DNA of 64,000 nt from Eucalyptus grandis (GCF_016545825.1 NC_052618.1:37208196-37272195), one strand, 5' to 3'; positions 12,601 through 26,403 are shown, counted from the stretch's first letter. The notes: generated from the letters alone by a model not told the origin. Made by a program: numbers and translations.

Positions 12601-13837
12601 TAATCTTATTCCATTCTTGCAACCAAGCAAGCCGTCAAATACTCGCTTCTCATTATTCATATTCTTTCTAGTTTTAACATGCAAAAATATTTATTTCTTC
12701 AATCTAGTCCCTCATTTCTTCCAAACCCCAACCGTCTTCCCAACCATCAACCGTGCTAATCTTCATCATGAGAACATATTGGAGCGCTTGAAAAAAGTTG
12801 CATGAGACATGTGGTTAAACATCTGTAGCTAAAAGGAGAGAAGCAATGTCTTTGAACCCGGCCCAGTGTAAGAACCGGTAGCGCTGGCGGTTTGTGGGTC
12901 AACCAGTTGAACCGGCAGGTGAACCGGTCATGCCTTTTTTTCTCGAACTATACAATTAATTGACTCATATTACCAAAGAAAAAGGAAGAAATAGAAAGCA
13001 AAATGGTGACGCGTGTGAATCCTTCGAGTGACAGTTGCAGAGTAGTTGAGACACGAGTTGCGAGCATCATCTTCCAGGACGGATCGAAAGACTTGCCAAG
13101 GTAGTTAGGCTTCTCGGCACGCTATCTTAGGTCATGCGATATGCTCCTGCATCATCACCTCAGTTTGCATAATAAATCAATATTTAAAGGTACTATTTCT
13201 TTCCTTTAAATTGGGAGGTTCCCCTTCTTTAATCCCATGCAAGCATCGCATGTCACCTACTATGTTTCTAACAGGCCTCAAGCTCTTCAAGAATATCTGA
13301 GAGGTGAAGCATGAAGAGTCGATGACTCTTGTCCCTCCTCATCTTTCTTCCTGAATCAAGAAGTACAGATTTAGCTGTAGAGATTGTTCAATTTTTTTCC
13401 CAGAATTTTTCTGGGTTTTTTTGTTTCTTTCATTTGGTGATGCAATGAGGTGGGTGTGGGAATGATGCAGTTAGCCATTGCTATCACCTAGATTTTTTAT
13501 GTCACTGTCTTGCCTTTTTGTTCTTAATCTGCTCTGCTCTGTTGCTCCCTTTTCCTCTATTTCGATTTCTTTGGTCTTGACTCCTCACTGATAACGCTTA
13601 GCCAAACCAGGTAGTCACTGAGATTTTGTAGGTACCTACCATCATATCTGTCATGTTTTTCATTGCAGCTCTCTGGTTCTGGCTCTAGTCGGTGTGTCTG
13701 GTGTCGAAGATTGTTGTTTGAGAAACCTGAACCTTGCCCTGATTGAATTCCTAGTCCTTGAGCACTAGGATTGTGCCTGAAGTTCACCTTCTCGTGAATT
13801 CTTGAATCGAACTGATCAAATAAATTTGCAGGTGAAG

Positions 13838-16599
13838 ATGATTATTGTCCATACTCCGATGGAAAGACTTCGACCCCTTGTGGGCTCGAACGGCTGGGAC
13901 TTCTGTGTTCTCTGGAAATTGAGTGAAGATCAAAGGTTTAGAAATTCCTAGATTCCTCTGTCTTTGTCTCCCTCTGTCTCTCTCTCTCCCTCTCATGTTC
14001 TCAACTTTTTCCGGTGAAAATATGGCCTCGGTATATGTTATAGACTGATAGAGTGGATTGACTGTTGCTGCGCTGGAGCTGAACACAACGAAATTGGAAA
14101 TGAAGAATTCGATTTTCCAGTGTCTCCATGTAGGGATGTCATGTTTCAGCATCCAAGAAGAACCAAAGCTTGCGAACTACTTGCTCAGATGCCCTCTTCT
14201 GTGCCCCTAGAGTCCGGGTACTTTCAATTCACCATTTCCTCTTGTTTTTCGATGGACTGGAGTTTCTGCTCCCATATGAAAATACAAGTTCTTGGAGCAG
14301 GATTTATGCGCATGCCTTCATGTCATACCAACCAAAGTGGCTTAACTTCGCCAGCAGCTCCGACTCAAAAGCAGAAGAAGTGAGTTAAACAGTTGTTGTG
14401 TCCATCAAATTGCATTGTGTCTATTTATCTCGCTTGTTTTAAAATCATTGACATCTCATAGCGAGGTTATCAAAGAAATTTCTGTCCTTTTGCAGGGTAC
14501 AATTGGGACCAAGGTCCTTGTACCGTTTACTGGAGGTTTGGTTGAGCTTTTCGTTACTAAACAAGTATGTGATTAGAATGTAACAGCAGTTGTGAGTTTA
14601 CACCTAGTATGAAGATCGATAGATCTTTTGCTTGATCAACTTGTGGAGTTTTATTATCTCTCCCTAAAATGTGACCGGGTGCGTTTCTGTCGCTTTAGGT
14701 ACCAGAAGATCAACAAATCATAGGCTTTATCACATCCCAGTTCTCCATTCCGTTTGAGGCCGATTCCTTATCCTCAGTCTGTATGGAGACAAATTTCTCG
14801 ATAATACCGAATGCTTTGAATGATCTGCAGTCCAGGCCACAGATGATAGACCCAAATGACCACACTGATTCGCCGGCACAACTGCCTGAAAATCTGAACC
14901 TGCATGATGCTTCCAGTGACAGAATCCACCAGTATGAGGCGACCATCGGAGGATCGTATGACACTTTTGTAGCTAACGAGGAAATGAATCCTTCCAACAA
15001 GTTGTCAGCAATGGACGGATTTCAAGAGATGGATGGAGCGGAACAAATGAATGTGGACCTTACAGAACAAGTGAACACAGAGTGGCAAGGGAATGATGAG
15101 GAAACAGTAAAACCAGAGAATGGCGCGACAAAGTCCACATCTGATTGCAGCGATCAGAACGAGGAGGATGATGAGAGGAATGGGAAGCAGCCTCACTCGA
15201 AGAACCTTCAAGCAGAGAGGAGGAGGAGGAAGAAGCTCAATGACCGCCTCTACAATCTTCGCTCATTAGTCCCAAAAATTTCCAAGGTAATCTGCTGCGC
15301 CATACTGGAAATTATATTCTAATTGAATTTCTCAGCATGCTACCATTCTATATACAGTGTATTTTTAGCAAATTTTTAAATGAGATTCAGATACTTTGAT
15401 GGGCTAAAAGTGTTCAAGATATTAGGAATATCCGAACTGCAATCAAACTCTATTATATTGGTCGTCACAGGATTCTTGCTTTTAAATTGTGCAATTTGAC
15501 TACTTCCTCATGACAACAGCTGGATAGAGCTTCAATACTTGGGGATGCAATCGAATACATAATGGAGCTGCAGAAGCAAGCTAAGGAACTCCAAGATGAG
15601 CTTGAAGAGCAATCGGATGTGGAAGACCCCAGGAACTCCGGCAGCAGCAGCAACTTCACCGTTGGCCAACCCGAGTTTTTCGACATTGGGCTCCTGTCAG
15701 CATCAGAGAAAGTGGCATTTACTTATCAGCTGCCAGGAAACACTCAAGGAGATGGATCCACCAGGAGAAACCGTGAGTCAGAGACAGCATATGACAAGCA
15801 ACAACGCATGGAGGTACTCCATTAGATAGTCTCCTAATTCTTTTTCAACTGCTTCAGCAAAATGGCTAAAACTGCAAACACACAGCCGCAGGTGGAAGTT
15901 CGGCAGATGGACGAGAATGAGTTCTTCATCAAGGTGTTCGGGGAGCACCGGCCTGGCGGTTTTGTGAGATTGATGGAGGCTTTGGACTCCATAGGCCTCG
16001 AAGTGACCAATGCAAATGTGACCAGATTCCTAAGCCTTGTCTCAAACGTTTTCACTGTTGAGGTAGTGCCGAAAAACATGTCTAGCATAGTAAATACTAG
16101 GAACTCTTATTATACCGAATGAGAAGGAAAAGTAGAACATCAGATAAACTTCACTAACACCCTCTTTATTCAAAAACTCTACATTGAACTTGTGGAGCAA
16201 TTAGCGAATTTCCCATATAGGCCATGATGATGCATTTCAGGTATTTCTTAATGTAACAGCATTCAGGAACCTATCATTTGTAGCTGGTTCAATTTCACAA
16301 ATGCAGTGCATTACTCCAGACAGGACAATTATAGTGTTCCTAGATTTGTTTAATGCGTACAGATTATTCTTTTTTGGTAGGATTTAGCTTGAAAAATTGG
16401 CTCTTTTTTCGTGATTGAATTGCAGAAGAAGGACAGCGAGCTGGTGGAAGCCGATCTCCTGAAGGACTCTCTGCTGGAGCTGACGAGGAATCCCACAAGT
16501 GGGTGGCCAGGGCTGAGCAAAGCGGTGGAGACTGGCAGTGCCAGGAATTACCATGGCCATCAGCATCATTACCACCTCCTGCACAACCATCTCTTCTGA
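13838..16599 (+). CDS. AMS: bHLH transcription factor, ABORTED MICROSPORES (AMS, bHLH21) type
   Basis: Eight exons: 13838-13935, 14044-14217, 14301-14379, 14496-14564, 14699-15286, 15520-15813, 15886-16062 and 16426-16599. All have GT..AG borders and the phases agree, giving 550 aa; Arabidopsis AMS is about 571. The N-terminal bHLH-MYC region holds [25 protein letters not shown] and [10 protein letters not shown]. Residues 304-360 form the bHLH ([18 protein letters not shown], then [14 protein letters not shown]) with the Glu/Arg residues used for E-box binding. Residues 435-493 form the C-terminal ACT-like domain ([19 protein letters not shown]). The tail is His-rich (HGHQHHYH). AMS orthologues act in tapetum nuclei to control pollen wall and lipid genes. 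ATG 13838 is chosen because its N-terminal length matches relatives; 13859 is the alternative. An acceptor-like tttgcag at 13825-13831 hints at a leader intron. A complete, intact gene. Confidence 0.92.
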
Positions 16600-18900
16600 T
16601 TCCACAGTCAGTGCCTTCCCAGCGTTTGATAAGAAAATCTCTACCTTATAGGTTATTCAAGTGAGAAAGCTGCTTGTCTCCTCCCTGTTCTTGGCTTTCC
16701 CCATGCTTGTGGGTGAAAAATAATAGTACTACTTTGTCAGGGCAATATATTTCACTCTTCGGTCCATTTTGGGTTTGATCTATTTTAGACTTGACAAAAT
16801 TTCAGAATCTATAGCAGCTAAGGTGCTAACCATGTTTTCATGACAAGAAATGACCGTTTATGCATATAGCACTTCGCGTACTTACTCTCTAAGGGGATCC
16901 TACTGCATGAATAGCTTCCGGTCCTATCACATGGCATTGAAGTGACATTGCCAGCCAGTTAGAGTGTTCTTCTTTATTCCAACTCTTAGTGAAAACAAAA
17001 CCACTTAATTGAAAGCGCGGTGCAGTTGTCATGGGTGATCAATTCCATAATAGGTAAGCTCCAGATCTCGATTCCCAGTTTTGAAAGAACTGGGCCTTGT
17101 AAATGTTAAGTATTATTTTAGGGAAACATTCCGTGTGAATAATTCGTTGCATAATGGTTAAGGTATTGATAGATTTCATATATTTGTCATGTTAAAAAAA
17201 AAAAAAAAACCCATCTTTAGCATATTTGTCTTAAATAACTCTATTGCATCCCTCCTTTCCTGGTCGAAGCATCGATATAGTCATAAGTAAATTGCGGTGA
17301 GCACAGTGCAGTTTGGTCGCAAAAATACATTTCGACAAAAACCCAAACCAGCCAAACCATTTTACTTAAAAGAATCCAACCAAACCACAAAATACCGTTC
17401 GGGTCAAATTGAACAACAAAAGTCTGCTAAGTCTCACAGCAGAAGTTAAGCCGAAATAGAGTTTAATGAAACATCAACACCAGAAACTAACAAAGACCGT
17501 CACTAAGTTATTATTTATCTACTAGTGCCTCTCGATGCAACATCGGATGAAGTCTCCAGTCCCATACTTTCACATTTTGTATCTAGGTAATTGCGGTTTT
17601 ACAGTTCGGTTCAGTTTTTTTAATTTTCAAAACTGAACCAGGCCATGCGATGGATATGGCTTGGTTAATGAACCATTTTTAGGTAATACTCCATCGTGAA
17701 TCTATTGCAACCTTACCTCGATGAACCACTTAAGGGATTACTATGCCTATTAAGTCAGGCTCTCCCATGCCCATACCAATTCACAACTTAGGTTTAAATT
17801 TTTATCATGTAAATGATTTTTATCTAGAAGTCACTACTAATCAATTTATAGCGGGTCAATTAAAAATCATGTAAATTATCATGAGTCTTATTTTACTCTT
17901 ACAAACCAGTTATTAAATGGACTTGGGGACTTGATTACGTTTGGTACCTTTCTCTTTAATTTTCATATATATATATGCAATTTGGATTGATCTTATCATA
18001 TCATCTTACGTGCAAGGAGGTCATGCGGATACACAACCATTATTGAACAATCGATAAAGCAAAACAATAAATAAATTGCAAGCCTAGGAAGGAACACTTA
18101 CCTTGATGCAAATGCAAACATTTGCAACAAACAAGAGCGTGGATTGATTTGGACAAGGTCGGAAGCAAATTGAGCTGCTCATTGCAAATTTCCCAAAAAT
18201 TATGAGAAGAAATTTTAATTGGCAAAAACTGCACTTGTGTAAAAACTGAGTTCTTTAGGAGTGCTGTATTCGTATTGAGAGTTTCCAAGAGGTAGTTGCT
18301 CTTATATTGATTTCTTGTTCAACTTCGCACTTCAAGATTCGGGGTAATTCATATTGAGTTTTTTGTGTCCACATTTTTTTAGTAAGTAATTTTATTTTAA
18401 CATATGCCTTTTGAGCTGGTGAATTGTGAATTGTGGTTAATCTTTATCAATGGATTTTTCCTCTAGTATCATTCTAGGATGATACTTGAGAAATTCACCC
18501 TTTTTTCCATTACCTCAAGAAATAGTGGATTATATGAGCTATCTTTGCTTAGAAATGCAAAGTTGGCATTATTTAATTGGGTTGAGAGCTTTAAGGTTTT
18601 CTATTAATAAATAATGGATTGATCCATCTTGCTTACTTGTATCCACATGAAGCAATTATGTTTTTCATTCTTTCCCCAAATTGTATAGGTAGAAGGCAGA
18701 TTTTGTTGTAAATGTCAAGCTTTGAGTTTTTGAACTCTTCTTCTGTTTGCTTTTGTGGAAGTTTGGATGCTCTAAATTAGTTGACCACGTGGGTTGTCAT
18801 CAAATTCTACTTTCATTTTCTTCATGAGTGAACTTTATGGAATAAGGCCTTTTTTTTTTGGGCTCCCTGCATCATCCTCTTATATTTGTCTGATTTGTTG
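16600..18900. other. 3' flank of the bHLH gene and AT-rich repeat debris
   Basis: The 3' untranslated region should end within a few hundred bases of 16599. Between 17290 and 17670 a tract rich in ccaaacc/ggtttgg motifs resembles eroded transposon ends. At 18288-18108 the minus strand holds an open stretch ending at a strong donor (CAAG|gtaagt) and containing FLPIKISSHNFW, faintly like a copia gag start. It lacks an ATG and I do not call it a gene. Confidence 0.45.
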
Positions 18901-18935
18901 AGCATTAGCAGTGATGTAAATGACCAATTTTGTAG

Positions 18936-19682
18936 CTTTAGGGTTGCAATCTGGAAGTTTCGATTCTCTTCTTGATGAATCTTTGATTTTGAAGGTAATG
19001 AATCCTATCTTCTATTTGCCTAATTGAACCATAAGTATGATGCTAGTAATGTGGCATCATTTTATATGATATAGTGTTTGCGTGAGAAAGATACGAATGT
19101 ATATGAGTGAATTTGTTTACTTGTTAGTATAAGCATGTATCTTACTAAAATCAATAAAATTGCATAACTCGCAAGAGATTGGGCCATATTTAAGTGGGCG
19201 CAATATATGTCTTGTTGTCTTGTCAATTTCTATTTCATTTATCTTCTATTGGTTTGGTGTGATAATTTGTATCTCTAGTACTCATCTGTTTGATTCAATT
19301 TGCAGGAATGATGGGTTATAGAAAAACCATCATTGGCAAGATCCCATCACATGTACATGGATATATTTTTTGTGATAGGTTTGTTTGTGATTCCTTGTTT
19401 TCACTTTAAAAAATGTTGCAAATTATAGAATGCTTATGGAAGTATTAGCATAGAGAATTGCCGAGAACATTCTATTGCATACTTATCTTCAATGTTGCTT
19501 TTTTCTTGGTGAAATGTACTAATTTGGTATGCGTTTTCATTTGCTATTTAGGAGATACATGAGACATGGGATCAATGTTTGGTTAGATGTGCCTTTGGAA
19601 GCATTGGCAAAAATAATTGCCGCTATGGAAACATATTCTCGCCCACTTTTGCATGACGGATTAGGTTGACACATACACAGAG
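18936..19682 (+). pseudogene. shikimate kinase gene relic
   Basis: Three exon-like pieces match plant plastid shikimate kinase. The first (ending 18994, AAG|gtaatg) resembles the linker before the kinase fold. The second (19306-19378) reads MMGYRKTIIGKIPSHVHGYI, where the family has a MMGSGKTTVGK P-loop, so the SGK of the P-loop is lost. The third (19552-19682) reads [17 protein letters not shown] then SRPLLHDG, matching the C-terminal part of the fold, and contains a TGA. The exons coding for the shikimate-binding and GGG regions should lie between the last two pieces but are missing, because only about 170 bp separates them. Retained splice sites show a genomic rather than a cDNA copy. It cannot make an active enzyme. 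It lies next to a decayed MULE, so capture is possible. Confidence 0.7.
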
Positions 19683-20879
19683 GTGAGTTACTCTCATTGC
19701 TAACCAAGATACACAACTTGTGCATTTCTTAGTCGAAGCATGATTTAGTAACATGTCATTCTTGATACTAAGAAATTGTATGCAGGCATTAACATGCTTG
19801 TCTAATCTTTAGGCATCTATTGATATCTATGGACTAGGTTAGGAGCTTGTATCCAAGTTGCCAAATCATTTTTGGGCTCTTGTGAAGAACAAGATCAACT
19901 AAAACCCACCTTCAACAAAGTAGAAAGAGAGAAAAGATTCTATTAGGCATTAAGATAATTTCATGGGTGATAACATACTACCTTTAGGAAGATTTGGGAG
20001 AGCTATGATTGGTTGTTGCTTGTAGGTGTCCATAGTAGGATGGGTGATCAATAAAGCTTTATATTGAGTGTTGTGCACGTTGTGCACACATATTGATATT
20101 TTAGACTCATCTATTGTGCATGTTGCGCACACATCTTTTGTAATGAAAATATTGAAATCATTTAATGATGAGTTATTGATGATCATCATGATGCTTGTTG
20201 GATCGAGCTTAATGATGATGTGGTAGATCTATTGCCAATAACAAAAGCAAGCAATAGGCATAACTTGAAAGAAAGCATTAAAAGACCATACGAGTAAATT
20301 AAAGGAAAAAGTAACCCTTCTCAACAATAGGCACAACTCAAAAGAAAGCAAAACAAATTAACTAGCATTAGATAAACTTGAATTGATCCATATTGTTTGA
20401 CGGAAAAAGAAACATCCCAACATAACACGTCTTCTCAACAAAGTAGACCTACACATACTTTAACTTTAAGGTGCTTCCAAAACATACTTATAGAGACCCT
20501 TTCATATCATCTAACAATAAAACAAAAAAGAGTTTGTGTTATTGGTATCGTTGGTCTTGCATATCTCCAACAAATTGCTTATCATTAACCCTTTTCATGT
20601 TAGGTCTTTACATTCTCCTCTCTTTACCTACAATTGAATATAAAAAAAAGAATTAGTCAAAACAAAATCACACTAGGAAGAAGAGTTTTATGACAAAGTT
20701 AAGCATAGATGGATACTTGCATTTTCACTCTTCCCATAGATGATATTGAGTTTCAGATGTTGCTAAAAAATGACGCAAGCAATTGAGCTATCTCAGTTTG
20801 TGATGTTAGGGCTAAGGGAGTGATTTCTACCATATCTTGTGAACATAAGACAAATGTAGAAGTCGTTTGGGTCGATCAT

Positions 20880-22940
20880 GTTGTTGTTGTTATTGGTGTC
20901 GTTGATGCTACGAATAGATTTTTGCAATGATATCTATTGTGGTTTTCCTACAAGTAATTGTGGTATTTTGTCTCTTGAACTTTCTTCCTATAGGCTCTCG
21001 CATAATTTTCAGCTTCTTGGTCTTTGAATTGTTATCAGTAATTTCATTTCTTGACTTTGTTCTTTGTTTTTTCTTTCTGCCAACTTGTTTGGGCACATCT
21101 GGTAGGGGTAAATGCTCTCTAGCAAGCCTTGTGTCCTTAGAATCTATAGTATGCACAACATGGCTATAAGTTTGCCTGAATGTTTCAATACTGAAACACA
21201 TGTGACCCCATTTCTCATGTCATTCCCTCAAGTATACAAGAGTTGCCACAACATGGTAGCGAGGGATACCACTAATGTCCCATCTTCTACAGTTATAAGT
21301 TTAGTTTATTATTAACAACCATCTTGTCTCCATATAGCCCACTCAATTCAAACTCATCCTCCCCATTATGTGCAGGAATTCATCATGCCAAATACTCTTT
21401 TTGAAGCTCCAATATCTCTTAGATATTAGGACAAATTACGCCAATGTATTTAGCCAAGCAATTCCTTTGTTTATGAATCATGTCCATGAGTTGCACTCTT
21501 ACAGCTTCAAGCAATGTTATTATGGGCTTGCTCCTAGCGTCAATAATGCTCTTATTGAACACCAATTATTCAAGGAAGCGGTATATTTTGAGCTTGTCCT
21601 AAAATGGGACTTGCTCCATTGCACTAGTGACTTCTAGAACAATCAATTATAAGCCTTTCTATCAATTGTTTTAAGCTCTTTCATTGCCAAGTCAAAATCA
21701 CATACCCTAGTTGCCATAGTAGCCTTCCAAACCAAAATTTTAAGTTTTAATCCTTTTTGAAGCGATCTAAAGTTCTTGTAAAGATGTTTTAAGCAAAACA
21801 TGAAGCAAAATCTATGTCTTGCTTCAAGCATTAGATTTGCTAGTCTTGCTTCAAGCATTAGATTTGCTACTGCTTGTACCAATCTTTTCTAACTGTCATG
21901 CAAAAAGTCCATTACTTTGAATTTGTAGAGTTTGTAATTCCCACATCCTCAGGAATCATACTAATAAACTAGTATCATGTCATGTATGTTTTTTGTCCTA
22001 CGACTACCCATACAAATGGATACATCTAATCATTTCCATGTATGCCTATGGTTAATAAAAGTATACCCTTGTAGCCCAATGACTAGTGGCAACCATCAAA
22101 CCCCACAAATTGCCTACATCCTTTTAGAAAACCCCTCCTCAACACATTCAGACATATGTAAACTCTTCTAAACTTGAATTAGTCTTGACATTACTCACTC
22201 TTGATTACACATGTGGGTCTTGGGTTAGAATCAAGAAGTGCTTGGCAATAGCTTCTAAGCATCCAAAATTACTCCTCTTCATTACATGTACTCATACTCA
22301 TTGTCGTAGCCTTGGCTCCATAGACCATTGTTTTGTATAGCTTCAAAAGATTCTTCTCACTCTCAAATGTTTTCTTCAATGAAGCACCTAACCATGTTGG
22401 ATTATTTCTCAACTTATCACAATACTTGTTTGCCAACCATTTAGAGCTTACTTGAGGAATATGTAGAGCTATATTACATATATACGGGGTTAAAGGTTTT
22501 AACTTATAAATTATGTTCCCTCTACACTTAAGAAGCATAAATGAGCCAATCACAACCGTCAAAACACACTACCCTTAACTTATCCAATGATTCTTAGCGA
22601 ACTTCACTCATCTCCCATTTTTTATTGCATAATTTCTAACTATTTCTATAAACTCTTTAGCATTGCTAAAGCACATCCCTAATGTAATGATAAGATTCAT
22701 ATCAACCTCTGCAATAAACTTGATATGTGTATACTCAACTTGACTAGTTATATTCAGGATATCTACATTATCAAATAATATATCTCCATGCAAACTGATG
22801 TCTTCCATACCCCTCTCCATTGCACCTTCACCCTTAGGACATTGCACATTTCTTCTGTGTAACTCATGGATCAATAATGGCAAACCCATCTTCTTCAACA
22901 CCCTCGATACACCTACTACTAGACATGGTATCATTCACTT
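20880..22940 (-). pseudogene. decayed Mutator-like (MuDR) transposase
   Basis: Read on the minus strand, blocks of a MULE transposase occur in the right order, broken by stops and frameshifts. A FSNAKEFIEIVRNYAIKNGR block (22670-22610) opens the N-terminal DNA-binding region. SKWLANKYCDKLRNNPTW follows near 22440-22380. A remnant of the DDE core reads FVGFDGCH, then a GILLL segment and WVVVG (about 22130-22000). HRFCFMFCLKHLYKNFRSL and ATRVCDFDLAMKELKT lie at 21820-21660. A SWIM-type finger remnant GIPRYHVVA (about 21260) has Arg where a zinc-binding Cys is expected. A basic tail with QVGRKKKQRTKS (about 21090-21050) ends it. Autonomous MULEs use this protein for cut-and-paste transposition; this copy is dead. 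Its terminal inverted repeats were not found. Confidence 0.85.
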
Positions 22941-23599
22941 CTTCACATTCCTCACCTAGTGCAGAATGGAAGCAAAAAAAAAAAAAAATCAATACATTTC
23001 TAGAATAAAAGAAATTTAAATCTACATGAGGAGAAACACAAGTTGCAACTACAATATGTTATGTTTGGAGAGGTTCCAAATAGAGTTTAATTGAAAAGAA
23101 CTCATAGCGCACATGTAGGGACAAAACAAAAGCCTCATACATAGTTGGGCAAGCCTCATGCAAAGTTGGGCAAGAAAGAAAATTGCTATTATTTGCAACT
23201 TTTTCAAACGACTTTGATTGAAATCTTTAAATTTGATTACTCTTTGATTGGAAACTCAAAATCAAGAATGTAAAATTTAGAAGTGACAAAACAAAGTCTT
23301 GCGAAAATAAGGATTGGGTTTGCATGAAATATAGTATGTAGAATATGTCTACTTCCACAATTAAAAATAGGGTTCATGCAATAAAGACAAAACATGAGTT
23401 AGTGGATCGATTGTTATCAACAAATCATACATTAAAAAAAAAAAGGAAAACACTAAAAGAAAAATTGAAAATCATGGACCACAAATGACATGAAGGAACC
23501 ACAAGTTACTCCATTATAATTAGAACATGCATAATAAATAATCAACTCACTGCCATCGGTGCCATTGATGTTGTATTGCACCCACACTTTTGTCAACAT

Positions 23600-24245
23600 A
23601 TTACTTCAACAAGCGCAATTGCTTCTCTTGGGCATCGGAAATACAAGTTGAACCAAATTAGCAATTTGACATCCATGCAAACGGAAGAAATTTGAAGATT
23701 TAGGAAAATTAGGGTTATGAATCAAAGCTCCAATTTGGAAATTAGGGCTGCGAAGGAAATGTTTGTTTTGTTCATGATCCCTCACCTTTGCACACCGCCG
23801 ATTCTGGCACTTGTAGATTGTCATTTGGTCATGTTGCTGGTCACACACCACCTCAAGAGTTATTGGCCCTATTTTACTCTCCCATCAACAAAGGCTAGGT
23901 GAATATCGTATGGGCTTTTCTTGTTTGTTTACTCTTCCATCAATGCCACCATTGGTCACACGCTACTAGTCACACGCCGTTAGTCCCTTAAGCATTCATA
24001 TCTCAACTTTTGTTTTTTTAAGTGCATTGAGGAAAAAAATTGGGTTTTTACTTTTATTAAAAAACAGTTTGGACAAAATTATCCTTGTTCTAGTCACTGG
24101 AAGAGTCACATAGTTGCCAGTTAACAAGTTCAAGCCTTTATTTAAGACTAATTTTTGTACTTCAAACCCTTATTTGAAATATGCTCCTTTTTGACAAAAA
24201 TGACCCCACTTCAAGTTCTTATTTAGAATTTTCCCTACTTAATAT
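23600..24245 (-). mobile_element. probable 5' flank and outer end of the decayed MULE
   Basis: Upstream of the transposase relic the minus strand has AT-rich leader-like sequence with several agggtt motifs. Near 24100-24240 there is a repeated phrase, aaataagaacttgaagt and aaataagggtttgaagt. The outermost gggaaaattcta resembles the gggaaaa termini of MULE-type elements elsewhere in this window. A matching left end was not found, so the boundary is a guess. Confidence 0.3.
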
Positions 24246-24769
24246 GCAACTCTTGACATGCAACTTAATTAACTAACTCTGCATAATATGCAATCTAATT
24301 AAATAAACCTATCATGCAATTTCTAAATGACATGCAAGTATCAAATTACATGAACTAGTTATATATACATGCGCATGATTTTTTTATTTATCAAAATTCG
24401 TAATTAAAAATTACTAAAAATAAAAAATTATGAGATATTGTCTATTTTTAGGTTAGGACATAACCTAAATCCTATCTTAACTTAGAAACTTATCTCAACA
24501 AGCAACTCAATTCTAAGATATTAATTAACTTTAAAAAGTATCAAACTATTCTATCATGTAATTCTATCTATAGAATCAAATCTAACCCAAATGCAATACA
24601 ATCTTTTTTGATATTTTTGAGATGAGGAAAGCATTTAAAATAAGGTAAAATTAACCACTTGAGATCATCAAAGATATCACCCAATCAATTGACACAGGGA
24701 AACCATATCTAATTAGATTCAAATTTCACGAATAAAATCGATAAATTGTTATTAAGCCTTAAAAATAAA

Positions 24770-24891
24770 ATTAAAGATTATATGCGGTTGTGAATTAGGA
24801 AATATATCCTGAATAATTTGCTATCACACAATTAAAGATTATATGCGGTTGTAAATAAGGAAATATATCCTGAATAATTTGCCTATCACTC
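24770..24891. repeat. 61-bp tandem duplication
   Basis: attaaagattatatgcggtt begins at 24770 and again at 24831. Both copies continue through aggaaatatatcctgaata and an atttgc..tatcac end with a few substitutions and a one-base length change. Confidence 0.9.
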
Positions 24892-24959
24892 AAAAGGATT
24901 GAATTAGACATCAATTTATTCAAAATAGGCAATAACCGAATAATCAAATTTTGAAACAA

Positions 24960-26400
24960 GGTTTTACCCCTTTGTGGATATGGTACCTAAATATGAACCA
25001 ACGGTGGTGGTGACCAGCCATGGTGCCCGCGGTGCTTGATGGCTACAGCTATGCCGCGCGGTGTGACTCGAGGACAGGTGATACGCTGTGGCTGGGGAGT
25101 GCCGTGGTGATGCAAGGAAGCTTTATGGGACTGAACCGCGGCTGACGTCGTGCTGGAGAGACCAGGGCAGCGTTTTGATAAGGCTGAGATCAGCGTCAGA
25201 TGGAACTTGAAGGCGCGACCTTGGGAAGGAATTCTCGACTGGGGGTGTTGGCGTCTCTGGAGAAACCCACGGGAAAGATAGCAAACAATAGTAACCTGGG
25301 CTATCCGAACTGGGGGAGTTGGGGTCTAGTCTTGCGGCTCCATACACGTCGACAATTCCCGGGAAAATCTGGAAACGACCTTGCAGCTGCTTGATAGGCA
25401 CGACTAAGCTAGTCGGGGTGAGAATTTCGCTAAAAACCTGCCAAGAACTCCTAGAACACGAAGAGGTAATCTAGAATTTTGATGGACCATCGGTGTTGTT
25501 GGCAACGAGACAAGTGCGATCTGCGCTACAACGAGGCCTCGTTAGAAGCGACCTTGGAGCTGGTTCACTGGGTGTTCACCTGGAGGTTGCCGGACTGTCT
25601 TTGGGAAACCCGTATGACTGCTGGAACACCAGTGTTGGCCTGAAAACTTCGTTAATGTGGCTGAGATTCACTGAAGACTGCGCCATGATGCTGCGGGAAG
25701 GCTTCACCGAGACTGATAGTTTGCTAGATGGAAATTCGGTGCACGCTGGAGCAAGAACACGTCGCGACAACAGCAAAGAAGAATGACACAAGAAGAGACA
25801 AAACTTGACTGAACTTGAGGAGCACAGCATGCGGCACCAGTAACACGTGTCGCGTAAAAGTCATTGCAGAGAGACAGCTAGCCTCCTCCCCTTCACGTTC
25901 CCTCTCCACTCTCTAGATTGCCATTGGTGGGTTTTCAACGCTGTCGATCCTCTCTTTTCTCGTGAACCAACGTGCTCTCCCTCTCTTTGCTCTGAATTGT
26001 GGCCGTGTTTTAACATGCAAAGCGAGGGACTTGCTCATGGAAAGAATTGATCTCCTTTTTGATGCAAGCCTAGGGTAGGCTTTCTCAAACAGCAGGATCG
26101 GGGGAGAGTGACTTGCGCACAAAAAACGGGACGAACAAAATTTCAGCACTGCGCAAGCTTAGGAGAACAGTCGTATCTTTGTCGACATAGATCGGATCGA
26201 CCTGATTCCAAAACCAAATGAACAAAGACTTCTGGATCTACAATTTCTATGTTTTGGGTTTTCTGAAATAAGCACTGTAAGATAGTCGAAATTGGGTTGG
26301 AAGTAACGGACAGGACATGAAAAGATAGGAACTTCGTTGGTTGCTCTTCTAGGCCTCCAAGGAAGTTGAAAGGGACACCGATTCTTCTAGATCGATGACT
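24960..26400. other. GC-richer tract without a recognisable gene
   Basis: Base composition rises compared with its flanks, but every frame has stops and no domain is recognisable. Short plus- and minus-strand open stretches (25.1-26.1 kb) do not join through good splice sites. It could be the LTR or untranslated part of a retrotransposon, or an untranslated transcript. Confidence 0.35.
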
Positions 26401-26403
26401 GCA

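Noticed and set aside
18108..18288. Minus-strand exon-like stretch ending at a strong donor
   Set aside because: There is no ATG (the apparent start is TTG) and no partner exon; the weak resemblance to copia gag is not enough for a call.
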